Shown here one piece after another: positions 26,273-34,557 of a stretch of DNA of 64,000 nucleotides. The notes under the pieces are model-generated. The model made no database searches and had not been told where the DNA came from. It saw only the letters and a program-made list of their open reading frames with translations. This DNA comes from Mariniflexile sp. TRM1-10 (GTDB lineage: Bacteria > Bacteroidota > Bacteroidia > Flavobacteriales > Flavobacteriaceae). The DNA lies in contig NZ_CP022985.1 in NCBI RefSeq assembly GCF_003425985.1, positions 967,501-1,031,500 of the forward strand, written 5' to 3'. The first letter of the stretch is position 1, and each line of letters starts with the position of its first letter. Position numbers and translations under genes: made by a program.

Positions 26273-27129
26273 TTTCCTGAATAAGCTACTACACTTTGTT
26301 TTGAAACTCCTAAGCCTTCAATACCTAATTCCATAACATCGCCCGGTTTTAAATATAATGGCGGAGTTAGTCCCAAACCAACTCCAAATGGTGTTCCCGT
26401 TGAAATAACATCGCCTGGAAGCAGTGTCATAAACTGACTGATGTAACTAATGGATTCTTCAATATTAAATATAAAATCTGAAGTCGAGCTGTTCTGCATC
26501 ATGGTACCATTTAGCTTTAACCAAAGGTTTAGGTTGTTTGGATTTTCAATTTCCTCTTTTGTTGCTAAAAACGGTCCAAGGGGCGCAAAAGTATCGCAGC
26601 CTTTTCCTTTACACCACTGGCCTTCCTTTTCAATCTGGAACGCGCGTTCGCTAACATCGTTGTGCAGCACATAACCAGCAATATGGTCCATCACCTCTTC
26701 TTTGGAAATGTATGATGCTTTTTTTCCAATAACCACGGCAAGCTCTACTTCCCAATCGGTTTTTTCACTTCCTTTTGGAATAACCACATCGTCGTTAGGA
26801 CCAACTATGGCTGTTGTCGATTTAAAAAACAATACGGGTTCATTTGGTATTTTCATACCTGCCTCGGCAGCGTGTTTTGCATAATTTAAACCAATGCAAA
26901 CCAATTTGGAAGGACGGCAAATAGGGGAACCTAACCTGGTAGCTTCTGAAACTGGCGCACATGTCGCTTCGTTTTCCTTTAACCATTCATTTAATCGTTC
27001 AATACCATTGGTTTCGAAAAATTGTTCGGTATAATCTTCTCCAAAGTTTGATATATCTATTCTGTTTCCGTTTGGTAATTGCACGCCTGGTTTTTCTTTA
27101 CCTACTTCTCCAAATCTTATAAGTTTCAT
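26269..27129 (-). CDS. Fumarylacetoacetate hydrolase family protein (probable 2,4-diketo-3-deoxy-L-fuconate/rhamnonate hydrolase)
   Basis: The 286-residue FAH-fold enzyme shows CIGLNYAKHAAEAG, VLFFKSTTAIVGPND, the metal-binding DWEVELAVVIG, VLHNDVSERAFQ and TGTPFGVGLGL. In the diketo pathway this enzyme cuts the 2,4-diketo-3-deoxy sugar acid into pyruvate and L-lactate, so the pathway would need no aldolase. It is translationally coupled to the lactonase. Its leader contains a 16-base tandem repeat (27142-27173). Confidence 0.92.
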   Translation of the reverse strand: MKLIRFGEVGKEKPGVQLPNGNRIDISNFGEDYTEQFFETNGIERLNEWLKENEATCAPVSEATRLGSPICRPSKLVCIGLNYAKHAAEAGMKIPNEPVLFFKSTTAIVGPNDDVVIPKGSEKTDWEVELAVVIGKKASYISKEEVMDHIAGYVLHNDVSERAFQIEKEGQWCKGKGCDTFAPLGPFLATKEEIENPNNLNLWLKLNGTMMQNSSTSDFIFNIEESISYISQFMTLLPGDVISTGTPFGVGLGLTPPLYLKPGDVMELGIEGLGVSKQSVVAYSGK

Positions 27130-27141
27130 CTGTTACTGTTT

Positions 27142-27173
27142 ATTCGTTTATTTGTTGATTCGTTTATTTGTTT
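27142..27173. repeat. Degenerate 16-bp tandem repeat in the FAH gene leader
   Basis: ATTCGTTTATTTGTTG (27142-27157) is followed by ATTCGTTTATTTGTTT (27158-27173), 15 of 16 identical. On the coding strand the leader reads as an A/C-rich unstructured sequence with repeated CAAATAAACGAAT units. Confidence 0.85.
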
Positions 27174-27187
27174 GTGCGCTAAATTGT

Positions 27188-27961
27188 TTAGCCGTTTAGT
27201 TTTATAAAGCCGCCATCTATTGGGAAATCGGTTCCTGTGATAAAAGAGGCTTCATCGGAGCATAAATATAATGCTAAATCCGCTACTTCTTGTGGAAGTC
27301 CCATGCGCCCAATAGGCTGTGTTTTGGAAAGTTTTTCGAACATTTCCTCTTCTTTGCCCGGGTAGTTATTCTTTAAAAACCCATCTACAAAAGGCGTATG
27401 GATTCTAGCTGGCGACATGCAATTGCACCGAATGCCGTAGGCTAAATAATCTTTAGCCACTGAATAGGTCATGGTAAGCGCAGCACCTTTGGACATGGAA
27501 TAGGCAAACCTATCGGAAAGCCCTACGGACGATGCTATGGATGCCATGTTTAAAATAACACCACCATTTTTTTTCATGTGCGGAATCGCTGCAAAAATAC
27601 AGTTGTAAACGCCTTTTACGTTCACGCTGTAAACACGGTCCAAATCGGCTTCCGGGGTGTTTTCCACATTACCGATATGGGCAATACCTGCATTGTTTAT
27701 TAAGATATTAATAATGCCTTTTTCCGAAATGGCGTTTATGACTTCTACAACTTCTAGTTGGTTTGCCACATTGCATTGGTGCACATCTGCCGAACCTCCA
27801 TTGGCTTCTATTTCACTTTTGGTTATATTGGCATTATCAATATGTAATTCTAAAATATGTATGTGCGCGCCTTGCTCTGCCAACGTTTTAGATATCGCTT
27901 TACCAATTCCGCTACCGCCACCAGTTACAATGGCTGTTTTGTTTTTAAGACTAAACTTCAT
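27188..27961 (-). CDS. Short-chain dehydrogenase, probable 2-keto-3-deoxy-L-fuconate/rhamnonate dehydrogenase
   Basis: The 257-residue classical SDR carries TGGGSGIGKAI (cofactor loop), NNAGIAHIG, the catalytic Ser region MASIASSVG, Tyr/Lys in YSMSKGAAL and the C-terminal SFITGTDFPIDGGF. It lies between the Zn-alcohol dehydrogenase and FAH genes, which is where the dehydrogenase producing the diketo acid would be expected. It starts 14 bases after the upstream stop. Confidence 0.9.
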   Translation of the reverse strand: MKFSLKNKTAIVTGGGSGIGKAISKTLAEQGAHIHILELHIDNANITKSEIEANGGSADVHQCNVANQLEVVEVINAISEKGIINILINNAGIAHIGNVENTPEADLDRVYSVNVKGVYNCIFAAIPHMKKNGGVILNMASIASSVGLSDRFAYSMSKGAALTMTYSVAKDYLAYGIRCNCMSPARIHTPFVDGFLKNNYPGKEEEMFEKLSKTQPIGRMGLPQEVADLALYLCSDEASFITGTDFPIDGGFIKLNG

Positions 27962-27975
27962 TTTTTTACTTTTTA

Positions 27976-28989
27976 CTATATAGAAAAATTAACCATTGCT
28001 TTTATGACTTTGGTTTTTGGATCTAACCACGAATCGAAATTTTCAATCATTTCTGTAAAATGCACTTGATGCGTTACAAAAGCCTTGGTTGGAAATTTAT
28101 CAAGGTTTTGAATTACAAAATCGAAATCTTCCAATGTCGCATTTCTACTGCACATGATGGTAGATTCTTTAGCGTGGATAGCTGGATGGCTAAATACCAA
28201 CTCGCCTTTAGACAAACCTACTAAAACGTATCTGCCACCATGCGACATGTAAGTTATACCACCTTCTAACGCACGTTTATTACCCGTACAATCAAAAACT
28301 GCCGTTGCCATATCTCCTTGGGTTATTTTGGAAATTTCTTCAACAGCTGTTTCAGAAACTTTTACCACATGCTTTAAGCCTATTTCGTTTTTTACAAACT
28401 CTAATCTGGCTTCATCAACATCCAAAGCAATAACCTCAGCGCCTTTAATTTGGGCTAATTTCATTAAACCAATGCCAATGGGTCCGCAACCAACCACTGC
28501 AATCGTTTCGCCTTTAAGCACATTTGCTCTTCTAATGGCATGTGCTCCAATTGCTAATGGTTCTACAATGGCCATTTCTTCATAAGACAAATGATTTGCA
28601 GGAATTAGCAAATCGGTTCTTACAGCAAACTGTTCTTGCATACCACCATCGGCATGAACACCTAAAACCCGAATGTTGCTACAACAGTTTGTTTTGCCTT
28701 GTCGGCAAGCCAAACACGTACCGCAGCTTACGTAAGGCATTATAATAACCTTGTCGCCGACTTTTAGATTTTGAGCATTTTCTTCTATTTCAAGAATTTC
28801 TGCTGCCAATTCGTGACCCAAAATTCTAGGGTAAGTAAAAAATGCCTGATTGCCAGCATAGGCATGTAAATCGGTACCACAAATACCAACTCTGTGTACT
28901 TTTATAAGGGCTTGGTTATTTTCTCTAATTGGAATTTCCTTTTCCTTTAAAGTAAATTTGTTTGGTTCTTCACAAACTATATATTTCAT
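27976..28989 (-). CDS. Zinc-dependent alcohol/polyol dehydrogenase, probable L-fucose (or related sugar) dehydrogenase
   Basis: The 337-residue MDR enzyme has the catalytic-zinc motif GHELAAEI with Cys in VGICGTDLHAY, a structural-zinc lobe CGTCLACRQGKTNCC and the Rossmann motif VGCGPIGIGLMKLA. It probably oxidises the sugar at C1 or a later hydroxyl with NAD(P). Together with two SDRs it makes three dehydrogenases in one operon, more than the linear pathway needs; the extra one may act on L-galactose, L-rhamnose or L-galactonate (inference). Confidence 0.9.
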   Translation of the reverse strand: MKYIVCEEPNKFTLKEKEIPIRENNQALIKVHRVGICGTDLHAYAGNQAFFTYPRILGHELAAEILEIEENAQNLKVGDKVIIMPYVSCGTCLACRQGKTNCCSNIRVLGVHADGGMQEQFAVRTDLLIPANHLSYEEMAIVEPLAIGAHAIRRANVLKGETIAVVGCGPIGIGLMKLAQIKGAEVIALDVDEARLEFVKNEIGLKHVVKVSETAVEEISKITQGDMATAVFDCTGNKRALEGGITYMSHGGRYVLVGLSKGELVFSHPAIHAKESTIMCSRNATLEDFDFVIQNLDKFPTKAFVTHQVHFTEMIENFDSWLDPKTKVIKAMVNFSI

Positions 28990-29023
28990 TTTACTTATGA
29001 TTCTTTTACTAATTAATTAAAAA

Positions 29024-30688
29024 TTACAATGACATCCCTCGTTTCCACGGAATAAAGTCATTTTGTTCTAAACTTCTCGCCTTAGTAGGTTTTCCGCTAG
29101 CCACTTCTATCAAATAATTTAATAAAACGTCTCCTGTTTCTTCAATTGTAGTCTCTCCATCAATAATTCCACCTGTATTAAAATCGATGACATCATGCAT
29201 TCTTTGATACAGTCTTGTATTTGAAGACACTTTTATGACCGGGGTTATTGGGTTTCCCGTTGGTGTACCCAAACCTGTTGTAAATAAAATGACATTTGCT
29301 CCCGACCCTGCTAAACCGGTAGTTGATTCTACATCATTACCTGGCGTACATAATAAATTAAGCCCTGGCTTCACTACCTGCTCTGTATAGTCCAAAACAT
29401 CTTCAACAGGAGATGTTCCTCCTTTTTTAGCGGCTCCTGCCGATTTAATCGCATCGGTAATTAAGCCATCTTTAATATTTCCGGGTGACGGGTTTGCCGA
29501 AAAACCAGAACCTAACAAGGTTGCCTTATTATTATATGACGTCATAATTCTTGAAAATTTATCTGCATTTTCTTTAGACTGACATCGGTTTATTAATTCT
29601 TGTTCAACACCATTTAGTTCTGGAAACTCAGACAATATGGTGGCACCGCCTAAACTAACTATAATATCTGAAACATAACCTAAAACTGGGTTAGCAGAAA
29701 TTCCGGAAAAACCATCCGACCCACCACACTCTAAACCTATAACTAGCTTATCCAATTTTGCTGGTTCTCTTGTTGTTTTATTTGCTTCAATCAATCCTAC
29801 AAATGTCTTTTTTACAGCTTCGGCCAATAATTCTTTTTCAGAATTAAGCGCTTGCTGCTCTAAAAAATAAATCGGTTTTTCTATATCTGGGGCTATGTTC
29901 CCTAATGCCTTTTTCAAAATATCTATCTGGGCATGCTGACAGCCTAAACTTAATATTGTTGCTCCGGCAACATTAGGGTTATTAATGTAACCTGCCAATA
30001 AATTACATAAAGTAACCGCATCAGATGTTGATCCTCCACAGCCTCCATCATGAGTTAAAAACCGAATACCATCCACATTTGGAAACAATTGATTTTTATA
30101 ATCTTCTTCAGCTTCAATTAAAATATTCTTTGCTAAAAGCGTTTCTACTGAAGCTCCGGACTTATAATCTTCAATTAAAGTATCAATATTTAAATTTAAA
30201 TGTTGTTTTTTACCAAAACCTAACTTATCCAATAAAGCTTTTTTTAAGACTTCGACATTTCTGTTTTGGCAAAATACCAAAGGAATAATCAACCAATTAT
30301 TTTCTGTTCCTACCGATCCGTCTGCTCTGTGGTAACCTAAAAATGTTTTTTCTTTAAATTTAGTCACATCTAAAGGATGCCATGTTTTCTTTTCCTGAAC
30401 ATTTTTAGAACTATACTGTTCGGTATCATGTTCAATATTCGATATGCTTATGAGTCCTCCTCTAGGAATGTCTTTTTTTACTTTCCCGACTAAAACGCCA
30501 TACATATAGATCGCATCTTCCTTTTTAAAATCTTGAATTGCAAATTTATGTTTTGCAGGGATATCTTCTGGAAAAACATATAATTGATTTTCAAATAACA
30601 TACTTGTTCCTTGCTTTAAATCTTCTAAAGCAACTAGTATATTATCTTTGGTATCTATTCTTAATATTTTCTGTTTATTTTCAGCCAT
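29024..30688 (-). CDS. UxaA-family sugar-acid dehydratase (probable L-fuconate dehydratase)
   Basis: The 554-residue protein has an N-terminal SAF-like domain (to about 100) and the large altronate/galactarate dehydratase domain with GYHRADGSVGTENNW, HDGGCGGSTSD, LGCQHAQID, GLECGGSDGFSGISANP and CTPGNDVESTTGLAGSGAN. The Cys residues in these blocks are likely Fe ligands. In Bacteroidota, UxaA-type enzymes replace enolase-superfamily L-fuconate dehydratase. The start at 30688 (MAENKQ) is preferred over an upstream ATG at 30751, whose extra 21 residues look non-coding. Confidence 0.9.
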   Translation of the reverse strand: MAENKQKILRIDTKDNILVALEDLKQGTSMLFENQLYVFPEDIPAKHKFAIQDFKKEDAIYMYGVLVGKVKKDIPRGGLISISNIEHDTEQYSSKNVQEKKTWHPLDVTKFKEKTFLGYHRADGSVGTENNWLIIPLVFCQNRNVEVLKKALLDKLGFGKKQHLNLNIDTLIEDYKSGASVETLLAKNILIEAEEDYKNQLFPNVDGIRFLTHDGGCGGSTSDAVTLCNLLAGYINNPNVAGATILSLGCQHAQIDILKKALGNIAPDIEKPIYFLEQQALNSEKELLAEAVKKTFVGLIEANKTTREPAKLDKLVIGLECGGSDGFSGISANPVLGYVSDIIVSLGGATILSEFPELNGVEQELINRCQSKENADKFSRIMTSYNNKATLLGSGFSANPSPGNIKDGLITDAIKSAGAAKKGGTSPVEDVLDYTEQVVKPGLNLLCTPGNDVESTTGLAGSGANVILFTTGLGTPTGNPITPVIKVSSNTRLYQRMHDVIDFNTGGIIDGETTIEETGDVLLNYLIEVASGKPTKARSLEQNDFIPWKRGMSL

Positions 30689-31048
30689 ATCCACTAAGTT
30701 GTAACTGACAATATTATAAATTTTAAACAGTAAAATCTTCCTAAAACACAACTTAATATGATACTATTTTTGCCTAAAGCAATAAAAAAAGTTTAACAAA
30801 GCAAGAAAGATACTTAAAATAACATACACCTTTTCAATTAATTATCGAAGTGGTTTAAATTTTTTTCAATTGGCTAAAAAATCGCCCTTTTTTGCCCACT
30901 CTACATCTTTTTTTCTTTCCGTAGCGATGCTATGTAACTCGAAAAAGACTTCGATTGGACAAAATTGCCATTGCGCTGGCTGGCTCGTTCGCTAAAATAA
31001 CCCACTGGGTTATTTTTTTACGCTCCGTCCTGCTTCAATCGAAAAAGT
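30689..31048. other. Gene-free 360-base gap containing a repeat element and probable operon promoter
   Basis: The half next to the dehydratase gene should hold the promoter of the deoxyhexose operon; no exact TAnnTTTG box stands out (TAATATTG is the closest, on the minus strand near 30708). The other half is filled by the palindromic element at 30847-31060. Confidence 0.55.
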
Positions 31049-31060
31049 TTAAACCACTTC
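30847..31060. repeat. Long palindromic intergenic element with internal terminator-like hairpin (core copy C)
   Basis: Outer arms GAAGTGGTTTAAAT (from 30847) and its imperfect complement ending at 31060 enclose a GCTAAAAAATCGC segment, the core CGTAGCGATGCTATG (30920-30934), a GGCTGGCTCGTTCGCTAAAA block and a hairpin AAAATAACCCA/TGGGTTATTTT (30994-31016) with a T-run. The right arm overlaps the stop and last four codons of the AraC gene, so the element has supplied its final residues NEVV. Confidence 0.75.
30994..31020. terminator. Intrinsic terminator-like hairpin inside the element
   Basis: AAAATAACCCA (30994-31004) pairs with TGGGTTATTTT (31006-31016), followed by more T residues on the plus strand and preceded by A residues for the minus strand. 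It would end the araC-type regulator transcript just after its stop at 31049. Confidence 0.6.
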
Positions 31061-31924
31061 ATTCTTTAAATGTGTTTTAATGTAACTAGATGGACTACAC
31101 TTTTTAATAATTTTAAACTGTCTGTTAAAGTTTGAAACATTATTAAAACCAACTTCATAACAAATTTCCGATATATTAACTTTTTGCTCTAACAACAACC
31201 TGCATGCATAACCAATACGAATCTCGGAAAGATATCGCGAATATGTTTTTCCATTGACTCTTTTAAACAAGCGGCTAAATGCTGTGGCATTCATATTTGC
31301 TATTTTAGCAACCTCTACCAAACTAATATTTTCTTTAAAATGTTTAAATATATAGGCATAAACTCTATCGAGGGTTTCATTCTTCGTAACCTGAAATGAT
31401 TTGATGTACCCTAGACTTGCCAATGATTTATAATTTTTGCACAAGGAAAGCTCATTCAAAATTCTTAAAAAAGAAATCGTTTTTTCAAAACCTTTTAGCT
31501 CAAGTAAGGTTTGTATTTCCTCAATTTGCTTTTGAGTCACATTTAGAAATTTAATCCCAAAACGAGCCTTATTAAAAAACTCTGAAAGATGCATCATTTC
31601 TGGTGTATCAAAAAAATGAGTTCCCAAAAAGTCCTTTTTAAAATGAATGGCAATTGATTTCGCTTTAAGCGTTGATTCTTTAGCAAAATAGGACTCATCA
31701 TTTAACCACATATGAGGTGTGTCCTTACCCACTAAAAACACATCGCCTTTTTCAAACTTTTCAACACCATCACCGACAAAACAGGTCCCTTCACTTTTTA
31801 AAACAGCTACAAGTTCTAATTCCGGGTGATAATGCCATATCTTTAAAAAATTAGCACCTTCATTTACTCTAATAGTAAACGATGTATCTCTAGGTGTACT
31901 TCTGTCTATTAAATGAAGTTTCAT
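31049..31924 (-). CDS. AraC-family transcriptional regulator with N-terminal cupin sensor
   Basis: The 291-residue protein has a cupin-like ligand domain (about 20-110, with FLKIWHYHPELELVAVLKSEGT and GKDTPHMWLND) and a C-terminal double HTH (about 185-290: VAKIANMNATAFSRLFKRVNGKTYSRYLSEIRIGYACRLL, given as a range at about 205-245, then ISEICYEVGFNNVSNFNRQFK). It lies between the deoxyhexose operon and the glycan cluster, on the same strand. Activation of one or both by a released sugar is the simplest reading. Its last residues are encoded by the arm of a repeat element. Confidence 0.92.
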   Translation of the reverse strand: MKLHLIDRSTPRDTSFTIRVNEGANFLKIWHYHPELELVAVLKSEGTCFVGDGVEKFEKGDVFLVGKDTPHMWLNDESYFAKESTLKAKSIAIHFKKDFLGTHFFDTPEMMHLSEFFNKARFGIKFLNVTQKQIEEIQTLLELKGFEKTISFLRILNELSLCKNYKSLASLGYIKSFQVTKNETLDRVYAYIFKHFKENISLVEVAKIANMNATAFSRLFKRVNGKTYSRYLSEIRIGYACRLLLEQKVNISEICYEVGFNNVSNFNRQFKIIKKCSPSSYIKTHLKNEVV

Positions 31925-31961
31925 TTATTATTATTTAGCTTAGCTATGAAACCTTTCTCTT

Positions 31962-32120
31962 AGAGACTTTTTCGGTCTGTAGCTATGGCTATGAATCCCT
32001 CCCTCGCGGCAGTCTGGCTCCTTCGCTAAAAAGGTCTCCCAGACCTTTTTTATACGCTCGGCCCTGTCTGATGAAAAAATACACTATAAAATATTCCAAA
32101 AAAAATTTAGACAGTCTCTT
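31962..32120. repeat. Dispersed intergenic element with internal terminator hairpin (core copy D)
   Basis: It contains TGTAGCTATGGCTATG (about 31979-31993), a CTGGCTCCTTCGCTAAAA block, a hairpin AAAAAGGTCT/AGACCTTTTT (32028-32050) and ATACGCTCGGCCCTG. The order matches the element at 30847-31060. One end carries TTTAGACAGTCTCTT (32106-32120), whose complement AAGAGACTGTCTAAA recurs with one change at 8067-8081 and partly at 4507-4520. Confidence 0.7.
32028..32050. terminator. Intrinsic bidirectional terminator hairpin
   Basis: AAAAAGGTCT (32028-32037), a CCC loop and AGACCTTTTT (32041-32050) make a perfect 10-base stem flanked by A and T runs. It separates the end of the glycan cluster transcript (GH2 stop at 32119 lies upstream on the minus strand) from the araC-type gene. 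Confidence 0.7.
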
Positions 32121-34548
32121 AATCTACATTTATTTGAATTTCACCAGCCTGTAATCCGTTGGCACTCGTAGCTTTTAAAACTATATTTTCGGGTTTACCG
32201 TTAGATTGAATAATAATTAAACATTTACCGTTAAACGCTTTTATTTCTTTGGCTTTAAATGAAGATAAATTAGCTTGATAGCCATTATCTACGCCAACAA
32301 TTTTACCGCCACCTTCAACTTCAAAATGAATTAAGCTATCTGCCTTTGGAACAAAATGCCCTTCAGAATCTAAAATGTTTACGGTTACATATACTAAATC
32401 GTAGTGGTCTCTTTTAACTTGTTCTTTGTTAGGAACCAGTTCAATTTTAGAAGCTTCACCTGCTGTATGGATTTCTTTTTCCAAAACCACTTCTCCATTT
32501 TTTCTAGAAACAGCTTTTAGGGTTCCTGGTTGAAAATTAACCTGCCAACACAGATGTAAGTCGTCATCTTGTTTTGATTTGGCACCTAATGATTCACCGT
32601 TTAAAAATAGCTCCACCTCATCGGCATTATTATAATATGCCCAAATGTCTACCTCTTGACCTTCCTCCCAATTCCAATGCGGGAACAGATGTAAGACAGG
32701 TTTATTTGTCCACTCGCTTTGGTACATATAGTACACATCTTTCGGGAAGCCTGCTAAATCAACAATACCGAAATACGAACTTCGTGCTGGATAGGGATAC
32801 GGAATAGGTTCACCTAAATAATCGAAGCCCGTCCAAACAAATAACCCAGCAATAAAATCTAATTTTTTAATGGTTTTCCATGTCTCTTCATGAGTAGAAC
32901 CCCAATAGGCAGATACTTGATCGAAAGCAGAAACCGTAAAATCGTCATTCCCATCAAACGGCATATTATGTGCTGGCGGCCATCGTTGTATGCTATCGGA
33001 AGGCATACTGTAATGCCCTCTGGTTGCTAATGCCGACATACTTTCGGAAGCAAGTATTTTTTCACCTTTAAATCTTACAGGAAAATCTTCGTAGGCTTCG
33101 TGTTTATAGTTAAAGCCTAATAAATCGAGTACTCCCGATTGGTAAATAAAGTTTTTATCTGGCTCATTTTCGGTTAAGGCACAGGTTACCGGTCGTGTAG
33201 CGTCTAAACTTTTAACAATGTCAACCAGTTCTTTGGTAATTGTAATGCCCGTTTTATCAAATTGCTCACGGATTTCGTTACCAATACTCCACATCATTAC
33301 CGATGGATGGTTTCTATCGCGTTTTATTAAATCTTCTAAATCTTTTTTATGCCATTTATCCCAATCAATGCTGTAATCGAACTTCACTTTTTTCTTTTTC
33401 CAAACATCAAAAGCCTCATCTTGAACTATAAAACCCATTTGGTCGCATAATTCCAACAACTCAAAAGACGGTGGATTGTGCGCTGTGCGTATGGCATTAA
33501 CCCCCATATCCTTTAAAATACTCAACTTTCTTTCAATAGCGTATTTGTTGGCAACAGCTCCCAAAGCACCATTATCGTGATGCAAACAAACGCCTAAAAT
33601 TTTTGTTGGCACGCCATTAAGCGAAAAGCCTTTTTCAGCATCAAAATTAAAATAGCGAATACCAAGAGGTGTGCTATAATTGTCTACCAATTCAGAATCT
33701 TCATAAATTCTGGTTACAATGCGGTACATATACGGGTCTTCCAAACTCCAAAGTTTCGGATTTAAAACTTCTATATCAGATGCTTTAACTAATGATTTAT
33801 TTGGATAAAGTTTTTCTAAGGTTGTTGCTTTTCCTACCTCTCTGTCATTGGCATCGTAAACCTTCGTTTCCAATTTAAACTTTTTAATTAATCTTGAATC
33901 GTTTTGAATCGTCACTTCATAATTAACCAATGCTTTTTTTTCTGTGATTTTTGGGGTTGTAATATAAGTTCCCCAATGGGCAACATGTAATTCTTCGGAA
34001 GCTACCAATCGTACGTTTCTGTATATACCTGAGCCTGTATACCATCTGGAATTTGGCTGTAACGAGTTATCTACTTTTACGGCAATAACATTGGTTTGCT
34101 CACCGAAATTCAAATAATCCGTTAAATCGTAAGCAAACGATATATATCCGTTGGGGCGTTTCCCTAAGTAATGTCCATTAATCCAAACTTCACTGTTTCT
34201 GTAAACGCCATCAAATTCAATGGAAACCAATTTGTTTACCCATGCTTCAGGGATGGTAAATGTTTTTCGATACCATCCTATTCCTGCTGGTAAAGCACCA
34301 CCTTCGGGTTTGGTTGGATGTTCCTCACTAAACTCGCCTTCAATACTCCAATCGTGAGGTAAACTTAGTTTTCTCCAATCGGAACCTTGAAATTCCAACT
34401 TTGTAGCTTCAGGATGGTTTCCTAATTTAAAACTCCAATCGAAATTAAAATCTTCAACAATTCGAATATCTTTTTCTTCGAAACTGCAGGCAACAAGTAA
34501 GCAAAATACCGTACTTAATAAGGCAAAACGTTTTAATAACTCTGTCAT
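32119..34548 (-). CDS. Glycoside hydrolase family 2 lipoprotein (beta-galactosidase/glucuronidase-like)
   Basis: The 809-residue protein has a lipoprotein signal ending at Cys21 (CLLVAC), so it is membrane-anchored in the periplasm or at the surface. GH2 layout: jelly-roll sugar-binding domain (about 30-185), Ig-like domain (190-300) and TIM barrel from about 305. Acid/base Glu425 is in MMWSIGNE and the likely nucleophile Glu502 in ILASES. GIWRNV-like SGIYRNVRL and RTAHNPP are family marks. A C-terminal Ig-like domain pair follows (DUF4982-like). It lies at the 3' end of the cluster. Exact specificity (beta-galactose, beta-glucuronic acid or alpha-L-arabinopyranose) cannot be read. Confidence 0.92.
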   Translation of the reverse strand: MTELLKRFALLSTVFCLLVACSFEEKDIRIVEDFNFDWSFKLGNHPEATKLEFQGSDWRKLSLPHDWSIEGEFSEEHPTKPEGGALPAGIGWYRKTFTIPEAWVNKLVSIEFDGVYRNSEVWINGHYLGKRPNGYISFAYDLTDYLNFGEQTNVIAVKVDNSLQPNSRWYTGSGIYRNVRLVASEELHVAHWGTYITTPKITEKKALVNYEVTIQNDSRLIKKFKLETKVYDANDREVGKATTLEKLYPNKSLVKASDIEVLNPKLWSLEDPYMYRIVTRIYEDSELVDNYSTPLGIRYFNFDAEKGFSLNGVPTKILGVCLHHDNGALGAVANKYAIERKLSILKDMGVNAIRTAHNPPSFELLELCDQMGFIVQDEAFDVWKKKKVKFDYSIDWDKWHKKDLEDLIKRDRNHPSVMMWSIGNEIREQFDKTGITITKELVDIVKSLDATRPVTCALTENEPDKNFIYQSGVLDLLGFNYKHEAYEDFPVRFKGEKILASESMSALATRGHYSMPSDSIQRWPPAHNMPFDGNDDFTVSAFDQVSAYWGSTHEETWKTIKKLDFIAGLFVWTGFDYLGEPIPYPYPARSSYFGIVDLAGFPKDVYYMYQSEWTNKPVLHLFPHWNWEEGQEVDIWAYYNNADEVELFLNGESLGAKSKQDDDLHLCWQVNFQPGTLKAVSRKNGEVVLEKEIHTAGEASKIELVPNKEQVKRDHYDLVYVTVNILDSEGHFVPKADSLIHFEVEGGGKIVGVDNGYQANLSSFKAKEIKAFNGKCLIIIQSNGKPENIVLKATSANGLQAGEIQINVD

Positions 34549-34557
34549 TTTTATATT

